From: Kitasatospora cineracea | GTDB lineage: Bacteria; Actinomycetota; Actinomycetes; Streptomycetales; Streptomycetaceae | NCBI RefSeq assembly: GCF_003751605.1 | Contig: NZ_RJVJ01000002.1 | Span: 558,001-622,000, forward strand | Length of the DNA: 64,000 nt | Direction: 5' to 3' | Shown here: positions 9,679 through 17,736 of the stretch, piece by piece | Layout: every line of letters starts with the position of its first letter | Position numbering within the stretch: the first letter of the stretch is position 1 | Notes under the pieces: model-generated | What the model was told of the DNA's origin: nothing | Databases searched by the model: none | The model's input: only the letters and a program-made list of their open reading frames with translations | Made by a program: the position numbers and the translations under genes

Positions 9679-9686
9679 CCGCCCGC
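9335..9686 (+). repeat. 352-bp direct repeat, left copy
   Basis: This stretch is repeated at 13427-13779 with about six differences, including one indel. It covers the C-terminal two thirds of the lipoprotein gene plus 8 bp past its stop. The two copies are in direct orientation and bracket the Tn3-like remnant and its cargo, so recombination between them would delete about 4.1 kb. Confidence 0.9.
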
Positions 9687-9732
9687 GCGGCACCTGTACG
9701 GCGTGCCGAACGACTGACCACCCGTAGCTGGT

Positions 9733-10398
9733 TCAGTCGGTGGTGAGCTGGTGCGGGACACGGCCGGAGGCGCGGAGCTCCTGCAGATCGGGGATGTGGT
9801 TGTAGAGGGTGCCGGGGCTGACGCCGAGGAGCTTGGCGATCGAAGTGATCGAGTTCTCGGGGTTGGGCAGCAGGTCACGGGCGGCCCGGATGATCTCTGG
9901 GGTGGCGACGGTGGGCCGACCGCCGACCCGACCGCGGGCGCGGGCAGCGTCCAGACCCTCGCGGGTGCCGGAGACGATCAGCTCGCGGATGAACTCGGCG
10001 AGTGCGGCGAAGACGTGGAAGACGAGCCGGCCGCCGGGGGTGGTGGTGTCCAGGCGCTCGTGCAGTGAGCAGAAGCCGATCTCACGACGGCGAAGTTCGC
10101 CGACCATGTTCACCAGGTCTTTGAGGGATCGGCCGTAGCGGTCGAGCGCGGGGACCACCAGGGTGTCGCCCGGAGCGAGGAAGGCGTGGCACGCCTTCAG
10201 CTCGGGTCGCAGGTCGCCCTTGCCGGACTTCTTGTCGGCGAAGATCCGGCGGCACCCGGCGGCGGTGAGGGCGTCGATCTGTCGGTCGAGCTTCTGCCCG
10301 CCGGTGGAGACCCGGGCGTAGCCGATGAGGATCTCGGTGCGGTGGGCGGGTTCGGCGACCAGAAGATCGAAGGTGTCGGGCTCGAAGGGGGTGCTCAC
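9733..10398 (-). CDS. tnpR: serine resolvase/invertase, Tn3-family type
   Basis: A 221-residue small serine recombinase. The catalytic domain has IGYARVSTGGQKLDRQ with the nucleophilic serine, the conserved VPALDRYGRSLKDL motif and the long helix VFAALAEFIRELIVSGTREGL. The C-terminus carries a helix-turn-helix (ENSITSIAKLLGVSPGTLYNHI). In Tn3-family transposons this protein resolves cointegrates at a res site next to its gene. GTG 10398 is chosen because the family starts only some 25 residues before the IGYARVS motif; upstream sequence in the same frame has no family resemblance. A truncated Tn3 transposase lies at the other end of the element. Confidence 0.85.
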   Translation of the reverse strand: MSTPFEPDTFDLLVAEPAHRTEILIGYARVSTGGQKLDRQIDALTAAGCRRIFADKKSGKGDLRPELKACHAFLAPGDTLVVPALDRYGRSLKDLVNMVGELRRREIGFCSLHERLDTTTPGGRLVFHVFAALAEFIRELIVSGTREGLDAARARGRVGGRPTVATPEIIRAARDLLPNPENSITSIAKLLGVSPGTLYNHIPDLQELRASGRVPHQLTTD

Positions 10399-10668
10399 GC
10401 CCGGGATTCTGTCAGAAAACGGTGTTCCGAAGTTCTTGAACAGTCCCGGTTGTTGAAGGAGTTTTTGAAGACTCCGAGGGGCCGTCGGGCGGTCCGGCGG
10501 CTGGTCTTCGGAAAACGACGGTTTGTTGAAGCCTGCGTCCTGTCGGCGGCGCGCGTCTGAAAGTGTTCGGATGAGGGCTTGGTGGCCCCTGGGCATCAAC
10601 GCGGGCCAACGGGTCGGCCTCGGACCACCGGGTTTCCCGGATCCGATCTTGGAGTGCACATAGGTTTC
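10399..10668. other. non-coding region, probable resolvase res site
   Basis: About 300 bp upstream of the resolvase hold no credible gene. The region is less GC-rich than its surroundings and contains partly similar segments (around GTCAGAAAACGG near 10410 and CGGAAAACGACGG near 10510) and short dyads such as GGAGT...ACTCC. Tn3-family resolvases bind a three-part res site in this position, so that is the likely role; subsites cannot be assigned by eye. Confidence 0.4.
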
Positions 10669-10693
10669 TTGCCATAAATGGTTTGTTATGCAA
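10669..10693. promoter_or_regulatory. inverted repeat, candidate operator
   Basis: TTGCCATAA and TTATGCAA form an imperfect dyad 10 bp before the ATG of the membrane protein gene, in an unusually AT-rich patch. It is a good candidate site for autoregulation by the winged-helix protein encoded at the end of this two-gene operon. Confidence 0.5.
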
Positions 10694-10703
10694 AGCTGAT
10701 GGC

Positions 10704-11447
10704 ATGACAGATGCATCAGTGCCCTCGTCGGGCACGCCCCGTGAAGTCCTGACAGGCCTCGGCGACCTGACCCGCAAGGTCCGGGCCGCGCAGCGCGGCA
10801 CCTGGTTCCCCCTCCTGCTGCTGGGCGTGCTCACACTGGGCGGGATCCTGGTCGGCCGTTTCACCTTCAAGGTCGAGACCGTTGCCTGCCCGGCGAGCGA
10901 AGCCGCAGCGGGCGGCTGCACCCTGGTCACGCAGGGCTCAGCGCTCTACTGGCCCCTCGGGCTCGCCCTGGCCTACGTCGCGACGGCGTTCTTCTACATC
11001 CGCCGCTCCCGCAACCGCGGTGTCGGGACCCGGGTCCGGCCCTACGTCCTGACGGGGATCGTCCTGGTCGCCCTGGTGAGTGCCACCGCGCTCTGGAGCC
11101 TGCGGCACGGGATGGTGCAGCTCGGCGAGCGGCTCGACTTCTGGGGCCTGCACCTCGACCCCACTTCCGGGGTGACGAGGTTCCTCGAACGGCTCGCCGG
11201 GAACGCCATGGCCGTCGGGCTGCCGCTGCTGGTGCTGGCCTGGGTGGAGCGCAGCCGCGCCTTGCTGCTGCTCGCTGTGGTGTACCTGGCCATCGAGCTG
11301 GTGCCGCTGTCCACCGGCTGGGCGGGGATCCCGTTCACCTCGCCGTGGTCCGCTCTGCCCACCTTCGGCGTCCCCGGCACGCTTCTCCTGCTCGGCGCGC
11401 TCGGTTTCGGCCTGGCCGAGCTGTCCGGCCGGCGCAACGCGTCATGA
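10704..11447 (+). CDS. hypothetical membrane protein co-transcribed with a winged-helix regulator
   Basis: A 247-residue protein with five to six likely membrane helices (for example FPLLLLGVLTLGGILVGRF, WPLGLALAYVATAFFYI, YVLTGIVLVALVSATALWS) and a loop with two Cys (ACPASEAAAGGC) probably outside the membrane. I recognise no family. ATG 10704 is preferred to a TTG at 10683. Its stop overlaps the ATG of the next gene (ATGA), and membrane protein plus winged-helix regulator pairs of this kind are common in actinomycetes, where the membrane protein may modulate the regulator. Cargo of the Tn3-like remnant. Confidence 0.65.
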   Translation: MTDASVPSSGTPREVLTGLGDLTRKVRAAQRGTWFPLLLLGVLTLGGILVGRFTFKVETVACPASEAAAGGCTLVTQGSALYWPLGLALAYVATAFFYIRRSRNRGVGTRVRPYVLTGIVLVALVSATALWSLRHGMVQLGERLDFWGLHLDPTSGVTRFLERLAGNAMAVGLPLLVLAWVERSRALLLLAVVYLAIELVPLSTGWAGIPFTSPWSALPTFGVPGTLLLLGALGFGLAELSGRRNAS

Positions 11448-11782
11448 CCGATCAGCCCGAGCAGCACCCCGTCACCGGCCTGGACGACGTGGTCCACCAG
11501 CGCGTGCGTCTGGGCATCCTCACCGTTGCCCACCAGGCGCGCCGGGTCGAGTTCGGCTTCCTGCGCACGGCGCTCGGCCTCACTGCCGGAAACCTCAGCC
11601 AGCATCTGTCCGTGCTGGAGAAGGCCGGGCTGGTGGAGATCGAGAAGGGCTACGAGGGCAAACGCGCCCGCACCTGGCTCTCCCCCACTCCTGCGGGCGA
11701 CCGCGCCCTGCGGGACGAGGTCGCCCAGCTCAAGCGACTCATCCACCAGATCGAGCACGGCAGCTCAGACCCGGAGTCCTGA
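11444..11782 (+). CDS. winged helix-turn-helix transcriptional regulator (PF13601-like)
   Basis: A 112-residue DNA-binding protein. The winged helix spans about residues 20-95: VRLGILTVAHQARRVEFGFL, then LTAGNLSQHLSVLEKAGLVEI as the recognition region, then a KGYEGKRARTWLSPTPAG wing. It resembles the HTH_34 group of ArsR/MarR-like repressors and lacks an obvious metal-binding Cys pair. Translation is coupled to the upstream membrane protein gene. The dyad at 10669-10693 is the likely operator. Confidence 0.8.
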   Translation: MTDQPEQHPVTGLDDVVHQRVRLGILTVAHQARRVEFGFLRTALGLTAGNLSQHLSVLEKAGLVEIEKGYEGKRARTWLSPTPAGDRALRDEVAQLKRLIHQIEHGSSDPES

Positions 11783-11885
11783 TCCGCAGCCCGGCGAACC
11801 GCGGTGAGCCGTGAGCGGCTCCCGCCGACGTCCGACGGACCCGGACAGCACGCCGAACACCGTCCGAGAAACCCAGGGAGGACAC

Positions 11886-13091
11886 GTGACCATCACACCG
11901 GTCACCACGGCGGACGCGACGCGCCGTCGCTTGCTCGCGGCCACGCTGGCCGCGGGGGTCGGGGCCGCCGTGCCGATCAGCGCAGCGCGCCAGGCCTGGG
12001 CGGCTCCGGCCGCCCCCGGCCCGTCGCAGCTCACGCTGCCCAGGCCCACCGGGCCGCACCCGGTGGGCACGGTGGCGCTCCACCTCGTCGACACCTCGCG
12101 TCCGGATCCTGTGGCCGGCCCGGGGCATCACCGCGAGCTGATGGCCAGCGTCTGGTACCCCGCTCGCAAAACGGACGGCCTGCCGCGTGCTCCCTGGATG
12201 ACCCGGGGCGCGCTGCGGGCGTTCCTGGCGGACGTCGGCTTTCCCCTGGACCCGGCCCTCGGCCCACTCACCGCCGCACACGTGGGCGCCCCCGTGCACC
12301 GAACGGGCCGCCGCCTGCCCGTCCTCGTGTACTCGCACGGCGCGGGCAGCCATCGCGGCGACCATACGATCATGGTCCAGGAACTCGCCAGCCACGGCTA
12401 CGCCGTGGTCACCGTCGACCACACGTACGACGCGTTCAGCGAGTTCCCCGACGGCCGACTTACTGCCCCGGCAGACGTTCCGCCGTTCCTGGGGCCCCAG
12501 GACTACGCCACGGACATCCGGTTCGTGCTCGACGCCGTCGAGGCCATAGCCGCCGGGCACAACCCCGACGCCGACGGCAGGCCACTGCCCCAGGGGCTGC
12601 TCGGCGCCCTCGATCCGAGGCGCATCGGCGCGTTCGGCTGGTCGAAGGGCGGCACCGCCACCGCGCTCGCCATGCTCGCCGACCAGCGCATTGGCGCCGG
12701 GCTCAGTCTCGACGGCCCGATGCAGCCGACCATCACCATCGACCTGGACCGGCCGTTCATGATGATGACCGCCGACTTCACCCGGGCCGGCATGCCGGAC
12801 GTCGCCGAGTTCTGGACCCACCTTCACGGCTGGCGCCTGAACATCCAGGCCGACGGGGCCATCCACAAGACGTACGGCGACGACGCGACACTGATCCCGC
12901 AAGCGGGCACGATCCTCGGCATGACGAGCCAGCAGATCCAGGACATGATCGGCACCCTCGATCCGACCCGGGCGGTCCGGATCCAGCAGGCCTACCCACT
13001 CGCGTTCTTCGACCAGCACCTGCGACACCGCCAGGGACATCTGCTCGACGGACCGAGCGCGGCCTTCCCAGAGGTGAAGTTCATCCCATGA
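11886..13091 (+). CDS. secreted esterase/lipase, PAF-acetylhydrolase-like
   Basis: A 401-residue alpha/beta hydrolase with a twin-arginine type signal (RRRLLAATLAAGVGAAVP, then an AWA/A-like cleavage region). The oxyanion segment is VLVYSHGAGS; the nucleophile is Ser253 in GWSKG; Asp276 in SLDGP is a likely acid; a His follows in DGAIHKTYGD. This is the pattern of platelet-activating-factor acetylhydrolase-like bacterial esterases. GTG 11886 is used, with GGGAGGA upstream; the longer frame from 11811 would put non-signal sequence before the Arg pair. The substrate is unknown. The 3' end abuts the broken transposase. Confidence 0.8.
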   Translation: MTITPVTTADATRRRLLAATLAAGVGAAVPISAARQAWAAPAAPGPSQLTLPRPTGPHPVGTVALHLVDTSRPDPVAGPGHHRELMASVWYPARKTDGLPRAPWMTRGALRAFLADVGFPLDPALGPLTAAHVGAPVHRTGRRLPVLVYSHGAGSHRGDHTIMVQELASHGYAVVTVDHTYDAFSEFPDGRLTAPADVPPFLGPQDYATDIRFVLDAVEAIAAGHNPDADGRPLPQGLLGALDPRRIGAFGWSKGGTATALAMLADQRIGAGLSLDGPMQPTITIDLDRPFMMMTADFTRAGMPDVAEFWTHLHGWRLNIQADGAIHKTYGDDATLIPQAGTILGMTSQQIQDMIGTLDPTRAVRIQQAYPLAFFDQHLRHRQGHLLDGPSAAFPEVKFIP

Positions 13092-13322
13092 GAAGCCGGC
13101 CGGCACCACCGCCAGGTCCTCGGTCGGGAACACCCCGAGCATCCGCACCGAGCCCCACAGCACCGCGAAGCCGAGCCGGTTGGCCGGGGACCGCTTCGAG
13201 CGGGCCGCCTCCAGCCCCGGCGCGTCCAGGCGGAAGAACTGCTCCAGCTCGCCGGGCGTCGGCTCGGCCGCGAACCGGCCGTAGCGGGAGACCTGATCGT
13301 CAGACAGGAAATCAACTGGCAT
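13092..13322 (-). pseudogene. tnpA: Tn3-family transposase, N-terminal fragment
   Basis: From ATG 13322 the first ~77 residues (MPVDFLSDDQVSRYGRFAAE, FFRLDAPGL, NRLGFAVLWGSVRMLGVFP) match the DUF4158 N-terminal domain of Tn3-family transposases. After VPAGFS the frame continues only as antisense of the esterase gene, so about 900 residues including the DDE catalytic domain are missing. The break coincides with the esterase stop codon. Together with the resolvase at 9733-10398 it marks this segment as a decayed Tn3-type element whose transposase gene was replaced or cut by its cargo. Confidence 0.75.
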
Positions 13323-13426
13323 GAGCCGGAACGTACGGCCGCTGACCAGCGCAGACAGCCCGGTTCACCGAACCGGAACCAAGATCGGCCCGTTGTCGCC
13401 ACTGGCCGTTCCGATCCTCCTCAGAG

Positions 13427-13771
13427 GCCGTGCTGCTCCGCCAGGACGGCACGGCCCTGCTCACGGAGCTCGACGGGCAGGACTTCGACTTCGACGACGG
13501 CTGGCGCCTCTCCGGCACCGGCACCTGGCAGCTGACCGACCGTCAGGGCGGCCAGGTCGTCCGGCTCGCCCTGACCGCCCGGACCGGGGTCGAGCGCCGC
13601 TCCCCCGCCCCGGCAGCCGCCACCGCGTCCCCGGCCCCGCCCCCGGCGGCGTACGCGTGGTCCCTCCACGTCGGACGCGACCGGCAGGGCGGGGTCGGGC
13701 TGTTCTTCTTCACCGGGGACCCCGACGCCGGGGACGCCTACGTGCTGACGCGCGCGGTGCCGGGGCCGTAG
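13427..13771 (+). pseudogene. lipoprotein gene copy 2, lacking its 5' end
   Basis: The frame is open from the repeat junction (AVLLRQDGTALLTELDG) to the stop at 13769-13771 (VLTRAVPGP) and is intact across the point where copy 1 has its TAG and deletion. It has no lipoprotein signal or ribosome binding site; the first usable start is GTG 13430. It supplies the undamaged C-terminal half of the gene at 9164-9678. Confidence 0.7.
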
Positions 13772-13779
13772 CCGCCCGC
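13427..13779 (+). repeat. 353-bp direct repeat, right copy
   Basis: This is the partner of 9335-9686, in the same orientation and 98% or so identical by eye. The left edge falls within the gene and the right edge 8 bp past the stop codon. It is far too long to be a transposon target duplication. Confidence 0.9.
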
Positions 13780-13784
13780 CCCGG

Positions 13785-14645
13785 TCAGGTCCGGTCGAGG
13801 GCGAGCATGGCCGCGGCGACCTCGGGTGCGGCCGGGGCCGGGAGGGCGGTCGCGGCGTCGTCCAGGACCAGGAGGCGGGCGCCGGGGATCTCGCGGGCCA
13901 GGGCCTCGCCGTTGCCGAGCGGGAAGAAGCGGTCACGGCGGCCGTGGACGACCAGGGCGGGAAGGTCGAGCGCGGGGAGGCGTTCGCGCCAGCGGGGGGT
14001 GCAGTCGAGACGGGCGAAGACCGTGCCCAGCTGGTTGGCCAGGTGGACGGGGGCGGCCGCGCCGGCGGGGGTGCGGTCCCAGATCCGGGCGGCGGTGGAC
14101 CGGGCGGCGGCGGGGTCGTCGCCGCGGATCTCCGCGCTGCCCGCCGCGAACTCCGCGACCGCCGCGCGGTCGGTCCAGTCCGGCCGCGGACGGGCGAACA
14201 GCCGCTTCATGGTCGGGCCGTGGTGGTCGGGCAGGTCGCCGTCGACCGGGCCGGGGGCGACCGGGCGGGTGCCGACCAGGGTCAGCGCCGAGAACGCACC
14301 GGGGTGCTCCAGCGCGGCCACCTGCGCGACCATCCCGCCGACCCCGACACCCGCCAGGTGCACCCGGCCCCCGCCGAACGCCCCGGCCAGGGCCGCCGCG
14401 TCGGCGGCGAGGGTGCGCAGCGTGTAGGCGGGCACCGCCGGATCGGCCGTCGCCGACTCCCCGCTGTCCCGCAGGTCGTAGCGCACCACCCGGCGCCCGC
14501 CCGCCGCCAGGCGCTCGCACAGCGCATCGGGCCAGGAGAGCATCGTCGGCGCCCCCACCAGCAGCACCGGCGGCGCGCCCCCGCCGCCGTCGCCGCCGAA
14601 CACCTCGACGCCGAGCCGCGTCCCGTTCACCTCGACGGTGCTCAT
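13785..14645 (-). CDS. alpha/beta hydrolase-fold protein with lost catalytic residues
   Basis: A 286-residue protein that aligns throughout with aclacinomycin-methylesterase (RdmC)-like alpha/beta hydrolases: VVRYDLRDSGES strand, nucleophile elbow region HLAGVGVGGMVAQ, VHGRRDRFFP acid strand. The elbow has Gly101 where Ser belongs (G-V-G-V-G instead of G-x-S-x-G). The C-terminal motif that should contain the catalytic His reads VLDDAATALPAP with no His. Only the Asp is kept. The reading frame, codon bias and length are otherwise normal, so it looks like a maintained non-hydrolytic protein rather than a decaying gene. ATG 14645 is used. Confidence 0.75.
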   Translation of the reverse strand: MSTVEVNGTRLGVEVFGGDGGGGAPPVLLVGAPTMLSWPDALCERLAAGGRRVVRYDLRDSGESATADPAVPAYTLRTLAADAAALAGAFGGGRVHLAGVGVGGMVAQVAALEHPGAFSALTLVGTRPVAPGPVDGDLPDHHGPTMKRLFARPRPDWTDRAAVAEFAAGSAEIRGDDPAAARSTAARIWDRTPAGAAAPVHLANQLGTVFARLDCTPRWRERLPALDLPALVVHGRRDRFFPLGNGEALAREIPGARLLVLDDAATALPAPAAPEVAAAMLALDRT

Positions 14646-14751
14646 CGGACCACCTCGGCGAAGTCGTGGGCCGGGCGGGACGCCCCGGCGGCGCACCGGT
14701 CCCGGCTGGGGCTGTCAGTGATGATGCGGTTCATACCAGGTCGGACGGGAC

Positions 14752-14800
14752 CCGCCGCCGGAACTCATCGCCCGCGCGGCGGGAAGTTCCGGCGGCGGGC
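14752..14800 (-). terminator. strong hairpin after the MFS gene
   Basis: A perfect 15-bp stem (CCCGCCGCCGGAACT with AGTTCCGGCGGCGGG) closes a 19-nt loop 25 bp downstream of the MFS stop codon. No T tract follows, which is usual for this GC range. Confidence 0.7.
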
Positions 14801-14824
14801 CTCCGGCCGGGGCGGCCCGTTCCG

Positions 14825-16000
14825 TCACGGGTTCCGGGTCCGCCTCCGCAGCGCGAGGGCGGCCAGTGGCGGGGTCGCGGTCAGGAGCAGGCAGGTGGTG
14901 AGGGGGAGGTGGCCGAGGAGGGTACCGGTGAGGGCGGTGGCGGTGGAACTTCCGGCGTTGAAGGAGGAGTTGACCCAGGCTCCGGCCCGGGTGCGCTCGG
15001 TGGGGGCGGCGAGTTCGTCGGTGAGGAGGTAGGCGGTGGTGAGGGTCGGGGCGACGGCGAGGCCGGCCAGGGCGGCGACGGCGGTCAGGGCCGGGAGGGT
15101 GGGGGCGAGGGCGGTGAGGGCGAGGGCGGCGGCGAGGGCCGCGGTCAGGAGGGTGAGGCGGGTGGCGGCGGGGGCCCGCCAGTCGGCGGCGCCGAGGAGC
15201 AGCCCGCCGGTCGCGCTGCCCGCGGCGAGGGCCGCCTCGACCCAGGCGACGGCGGCGGGGTTGCCGTGGCGTCCGGCGAAGACCACCGCGAGCAGCGAGA
15301 ACGCGGCCAGGCCCGCCCCGGCGCCCGCGGCGGCGGCGAGCGGCTGGCGGGCCCGGCCGAGCAGGTGCCGGGTGCCGGTGCGGGCGGGCGGGGCGGCCGT
15401 CCCGGTGGCGGTCACCGGGCGGGCGACGGCGGCCAGGGCGAGCGTCCCGCCCAGGGCGAGGGCGGCGCTGAGCAGGATTCCGGCGGCCGGGCGGGCGGCG
15501 GCGGCGAGCAGGCCGGCCAGCAGCGGGCCGGTGACGTACAGGAGTTCCTCGGCGACGGTGTCCAGGCTGTAGGCCCGGCGGCGCAGTTCGGGGTCGGCGG
15601 CCAGGACGCTCCACTGGGCCCGGGTGACCGGTCCGAGCGGCGGGGCGAGGGTGCCCGCGGCGGCGGCGAGGGCCAGCAGCACCGGGTAGGGGGTGCCGGG
15701 GCGCCAGGTGGCGGCGGCCAGGGCGAGCAGGACGGCCGCGTACCCGGTGGCCATCGGGGGCAGGGTGCGGCGCGGGCCGTACCGGTCGACCAGTCCGGCG
15801 CGGGTCGGGAAGAGCAGCACGCCGACCGCCGAGAACAGGGCCGTCAGCCAGCCGGCCCGCGGGTAGGAGCCGGTGCCGGCGGCGGTGGCGAGCAGCAGGG
15901 AGAGCGGGAGGGTGCCGTAGGAGAGGCGGCCGAACAGGGCGGCCGGGAGCAGCCGGGCGGCGCCGGGGGCGCGCAGCACGGCGAGGTAGGACGCGGACAC
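14825..16000 (-). CDS. MFS transporter
   Basis: A 391-residue major facilitator with about 12 hydrophobic helices. The loop between helices 2 and 3 is GLVDRYGPRRTLPP, the DRxGRR-type signature of drug:H+ antiporters, and helix content is typical of small actinobacterial exporters. GTG 16000 with a GAGGA box is preferred to TTG 16018. Substrate unknown. The next gene downstream on the same strand is the inactive hydrolase homologue, but the hairpin between them suggests separate transcription. Confidence 0.8.
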   Translation of the reverse strand: MSASYLAVLRAPGAARLLPAALFGRLSYGTLPLSLLLATAAGTGSYPRAGWLTALFSAVGVLLFPTRAGLVDRYGPRRTLPPMATGYAAVLLALAAATWRPGTPYPVLLALAAAAGTLAPPLGPVTRAQWSVLAADPELRRRAYSLDTVAEELLYVTGPLLAGLLAAAARPAAGILLSAALALGGTLALAAVARPVTATGTAAPPARTGTRHLLGRARQPLAAAAGAGAGLAAFSLLAVVFAGRHGNPAAVAWVEAALAAGSATGGLLLGAADWRAPAATRLTLLTAALAAALALTALAPTLPALTAVAALAGLAVAPTLTTAYLLTDELAAPTERTRAGAWVNSSFNAGSSTATALTGTLLGHLPLTTCLLLTATPPLAALALRRRTRNP

Positions 16001-16238
16001 GGTGGGGTGGTTCCTCAACGGGAGTGGCGCGCGCGGCGCGCCGGTGGACGGGGACGCCGGGGCGACCGCGGCGCCGGATGCGGCGGGCGGTCGCGGTGCG
16101 GGGTCCTAGTCGCGGGTGGGGAACACGCCGGTCATGCTACTCAACCCGGAGCCGGGCGGGCGGCGGCGGGCGGGCGCTCCGGGCAGCGCCGCGGGCCCGG
16201 GCGGCCGGGTGCGGCGGGGTTGCTGGCATCCTTCCGCC

Positions 16239-16631
16239 ATGAGCCCCGACACCGAGCACTGGCAGCGCTGGATCGAGCCGCTGCTGGCCTTCCTCGCCGC
16301 CGACCCGTCCGACCAGTCGGTGTGGTCCCGCGCGCACCGGGTGCGGACGGCCGCGGTCGCCGAGGAGGCCGGGTTCGGGGTGCGGCTCGCGGCGGGGATG
16401 GCGGACCGGGGTGCCCTCGAACCCGCGGCCCTGGCGGACCTGGCGGAGATCGGACGGCGCTGCGACGAGGCGGCCCGCCGCGGCGGCCCCGGCCACTGGG
16501 CGGACGCGCTGGCGGCCGATCCGGTCTGGGACGAGGTCCGGGTCCTGGCCCGCCGGGTCCTGGTCGGCCGCCTCGGCGGCTGGGACCGGCCGCTGCCGCG
16601 GCGGGTGCTCCCGCAGGAGGTGTACGACTGA
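16239..16631 (+). CDS. hypothetical protein
   Basis: A 130-residue soluble protein with no recognised domain, Trp-rich at the N-terminus (TEHWQRWIEPLLAFLA) and mostly helical by composition. ATG 16239 is preferred since upstream sequence in the frame is low-complexity Gly/Arg and not conserved-looking. It converges with the conservon. Confidence 0.5.
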   Translation: MSPDTEHWQRWIEPLLAFLAADPSDQSVWSRAHRVRTAAVAEEAGFGVRLAAGMADRGALEPAALADLAEIGRRCDEAARRGGPGHWADALAADPVWDEVRVLARRVLVGRLGGWDRPLPRRVLPQEVYD

Positions 16632-16677
16632 GGCCCGCCCGGAACGAACGGGCGGCGGGCAGCGGGCGGCGGGCGGG

Positions 16678-17271
16678 TCAGCTGCGGGTCTGGGCCAGGA
16701 CCCGGGCCGCGTGCACCTTCCCGGCGTGTTCGACCAGGCTGATCAGGACGTCCTTGCCGGAGGCCCGGGCGCGGGCGTCGCAGGGCACCACGGGGGTGGC
16801 GGGGTCGAGGTCGAGGGCCCGGGAGACGTCCTCGGGGCGGAAGGCGCGGCTGCCCTCGAAGTGGTTGACGGCGACCACGAAGGGGATGCCGCGGTGCTCG
16901 AAGAAGTCGACGGCGGGGAAGCAGTCGGTGAGGCGGCGGGTGTCGGCGAGGACGACGGCGCCGAGGGCGCCCTGGGCGAGTTCGTCCCAGAGGAACCAGA
17001 ACCGGTCCTGGCCGGGGGTGCCGAACAGGTAGACGGACAGGCCGTCGCGGATGGTGATCCGGCCGAAGTCCATGGCGACGGTGGTGGTGGTCTTGCGTTC
17101 CACGCCGCCGAGGTCGTCGACGTGGGTGCCGGCGGCGGTCAACTGCTCCTCGGTGCGCAGGGGTTTGATCTCGCTGACGGCCCCGACCAGGGTGGTCTTG
17201 CCGACGCCGAAGCCGCCGGCGACCAGGATCTTCAGGGCCAGGTCGGCGCTGTCAGAGGGCGCGGAGCCCAT
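16678..17271 (-). CDS. cvnD: conservon GTPase-like protein CvnD
   Basis: A 197-residue small ATP/GTP-binding protein. The P-loop is GGFGVGKTTLV; the switch II-like segment is FGTPGQDRFWF; the base-recognition motif is degenerate (VAVNHFEG). This is the CvnD/MglA-like GTPase that ends every Streptomyces conservon and works with CvnB in a membrane-associated, G-protein-like complex around CvnA. Its ATG lies 20 bp inside the end of cvnC. Confidence 0.92.
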   Translation of the reverse strand: MGSAPSDSADLALKILVAGGFGVGKTTLVGAVSEIKPLRTEEQLTAAGTHVDDLGGVERKTTTTVAMDFGRITIRDGLSVYLFGTPGQDRFWFLWDELAQGALGAVVLADTRRLTDCFPAVDFFEHRGIPFVVAVNHFEGSRAFRPEDVSRALDLDPATPVVPCDARARASGKDVLISLVEHAGKVHAARVLAQTRS

Positions 17272-17677
17272 GGATGACCTCCTGGAGGATGTGTTCGTGC
17301 GGGAGCAGCGCCGGCGGGACGGGGCGGCTGACCCGGATGTGTTCGGCGTCGAGGAGGTCGCCGAGCAGGACCCGGACCACGCCGAGCGGCAGGTCGAGGT
17401 CGGCGGCGATCTCGGCGACGGACAGCGCGTTGCCCCGGCAGATCTCCAGGATGGCGGTCTGCTCGGGGCCGACCGACAGCACGGTCGGGTCGGGGACGTC
17501 GGTGACGACCAGCGCGATCAGGTCGAAGGGCTGTCCGGGGCGGGTGCGGCCCTTGGTGAGCGCGTAGGGGCGGACCATCGGCCCGGCGTCCTCGTCGTAC
17601 CACTGGACGGGGCGGTCGGGCGGCGGCGGGTAGCCGAACGGGGTGCCGGGCAGGTACTCCCGGGGCGGGTAGGCCAT
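17252..17677 (-). CDS. cvnC: conservon DUF742 protein CvnC
   Basis: A 141-residue DUF742 protein: PYALTKGRTRP near residue 37, a winged-helix-like core (EICRGNALSVAEIAADLDLP, GVVRVLLGDLLD) and the conserved end LLPHEHILQEVIHGLRAL. It is the third component of conservons. An AAGGAGG-containing ribosome binding site precedes ATG 17677. Confidence 0.92.
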   Translation of the reverse strand: MAYPPREYLPGTPFGYPPPPDRPVQWYDEDAGPMVRPYALTKGRTRPGQPFDLIALVVTDVPDPTVLSVGPEQTAILEICRGNALSVAEIAADLDLPLGVVRVLLGDLLDAEHIRVSRPVPPALLPHEHILQEVIHGLRAL

Positions 17678-17736
17678 CGGCCAACTCCCCTCCTTCTGCT
17701 GGGCTTTCGGGCCGGGCGGTGGGCGCGCGGCCTCGG

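Noticed and set aside
9687..13426. Terminal inverted repeats of the Tn3-like element
   Set aside because: The edges next to the two direct repeats show only a weak, short resemblance (CGAACG-like); no 35-40 bp Tn3-type inverted repeat can be supported by eye.
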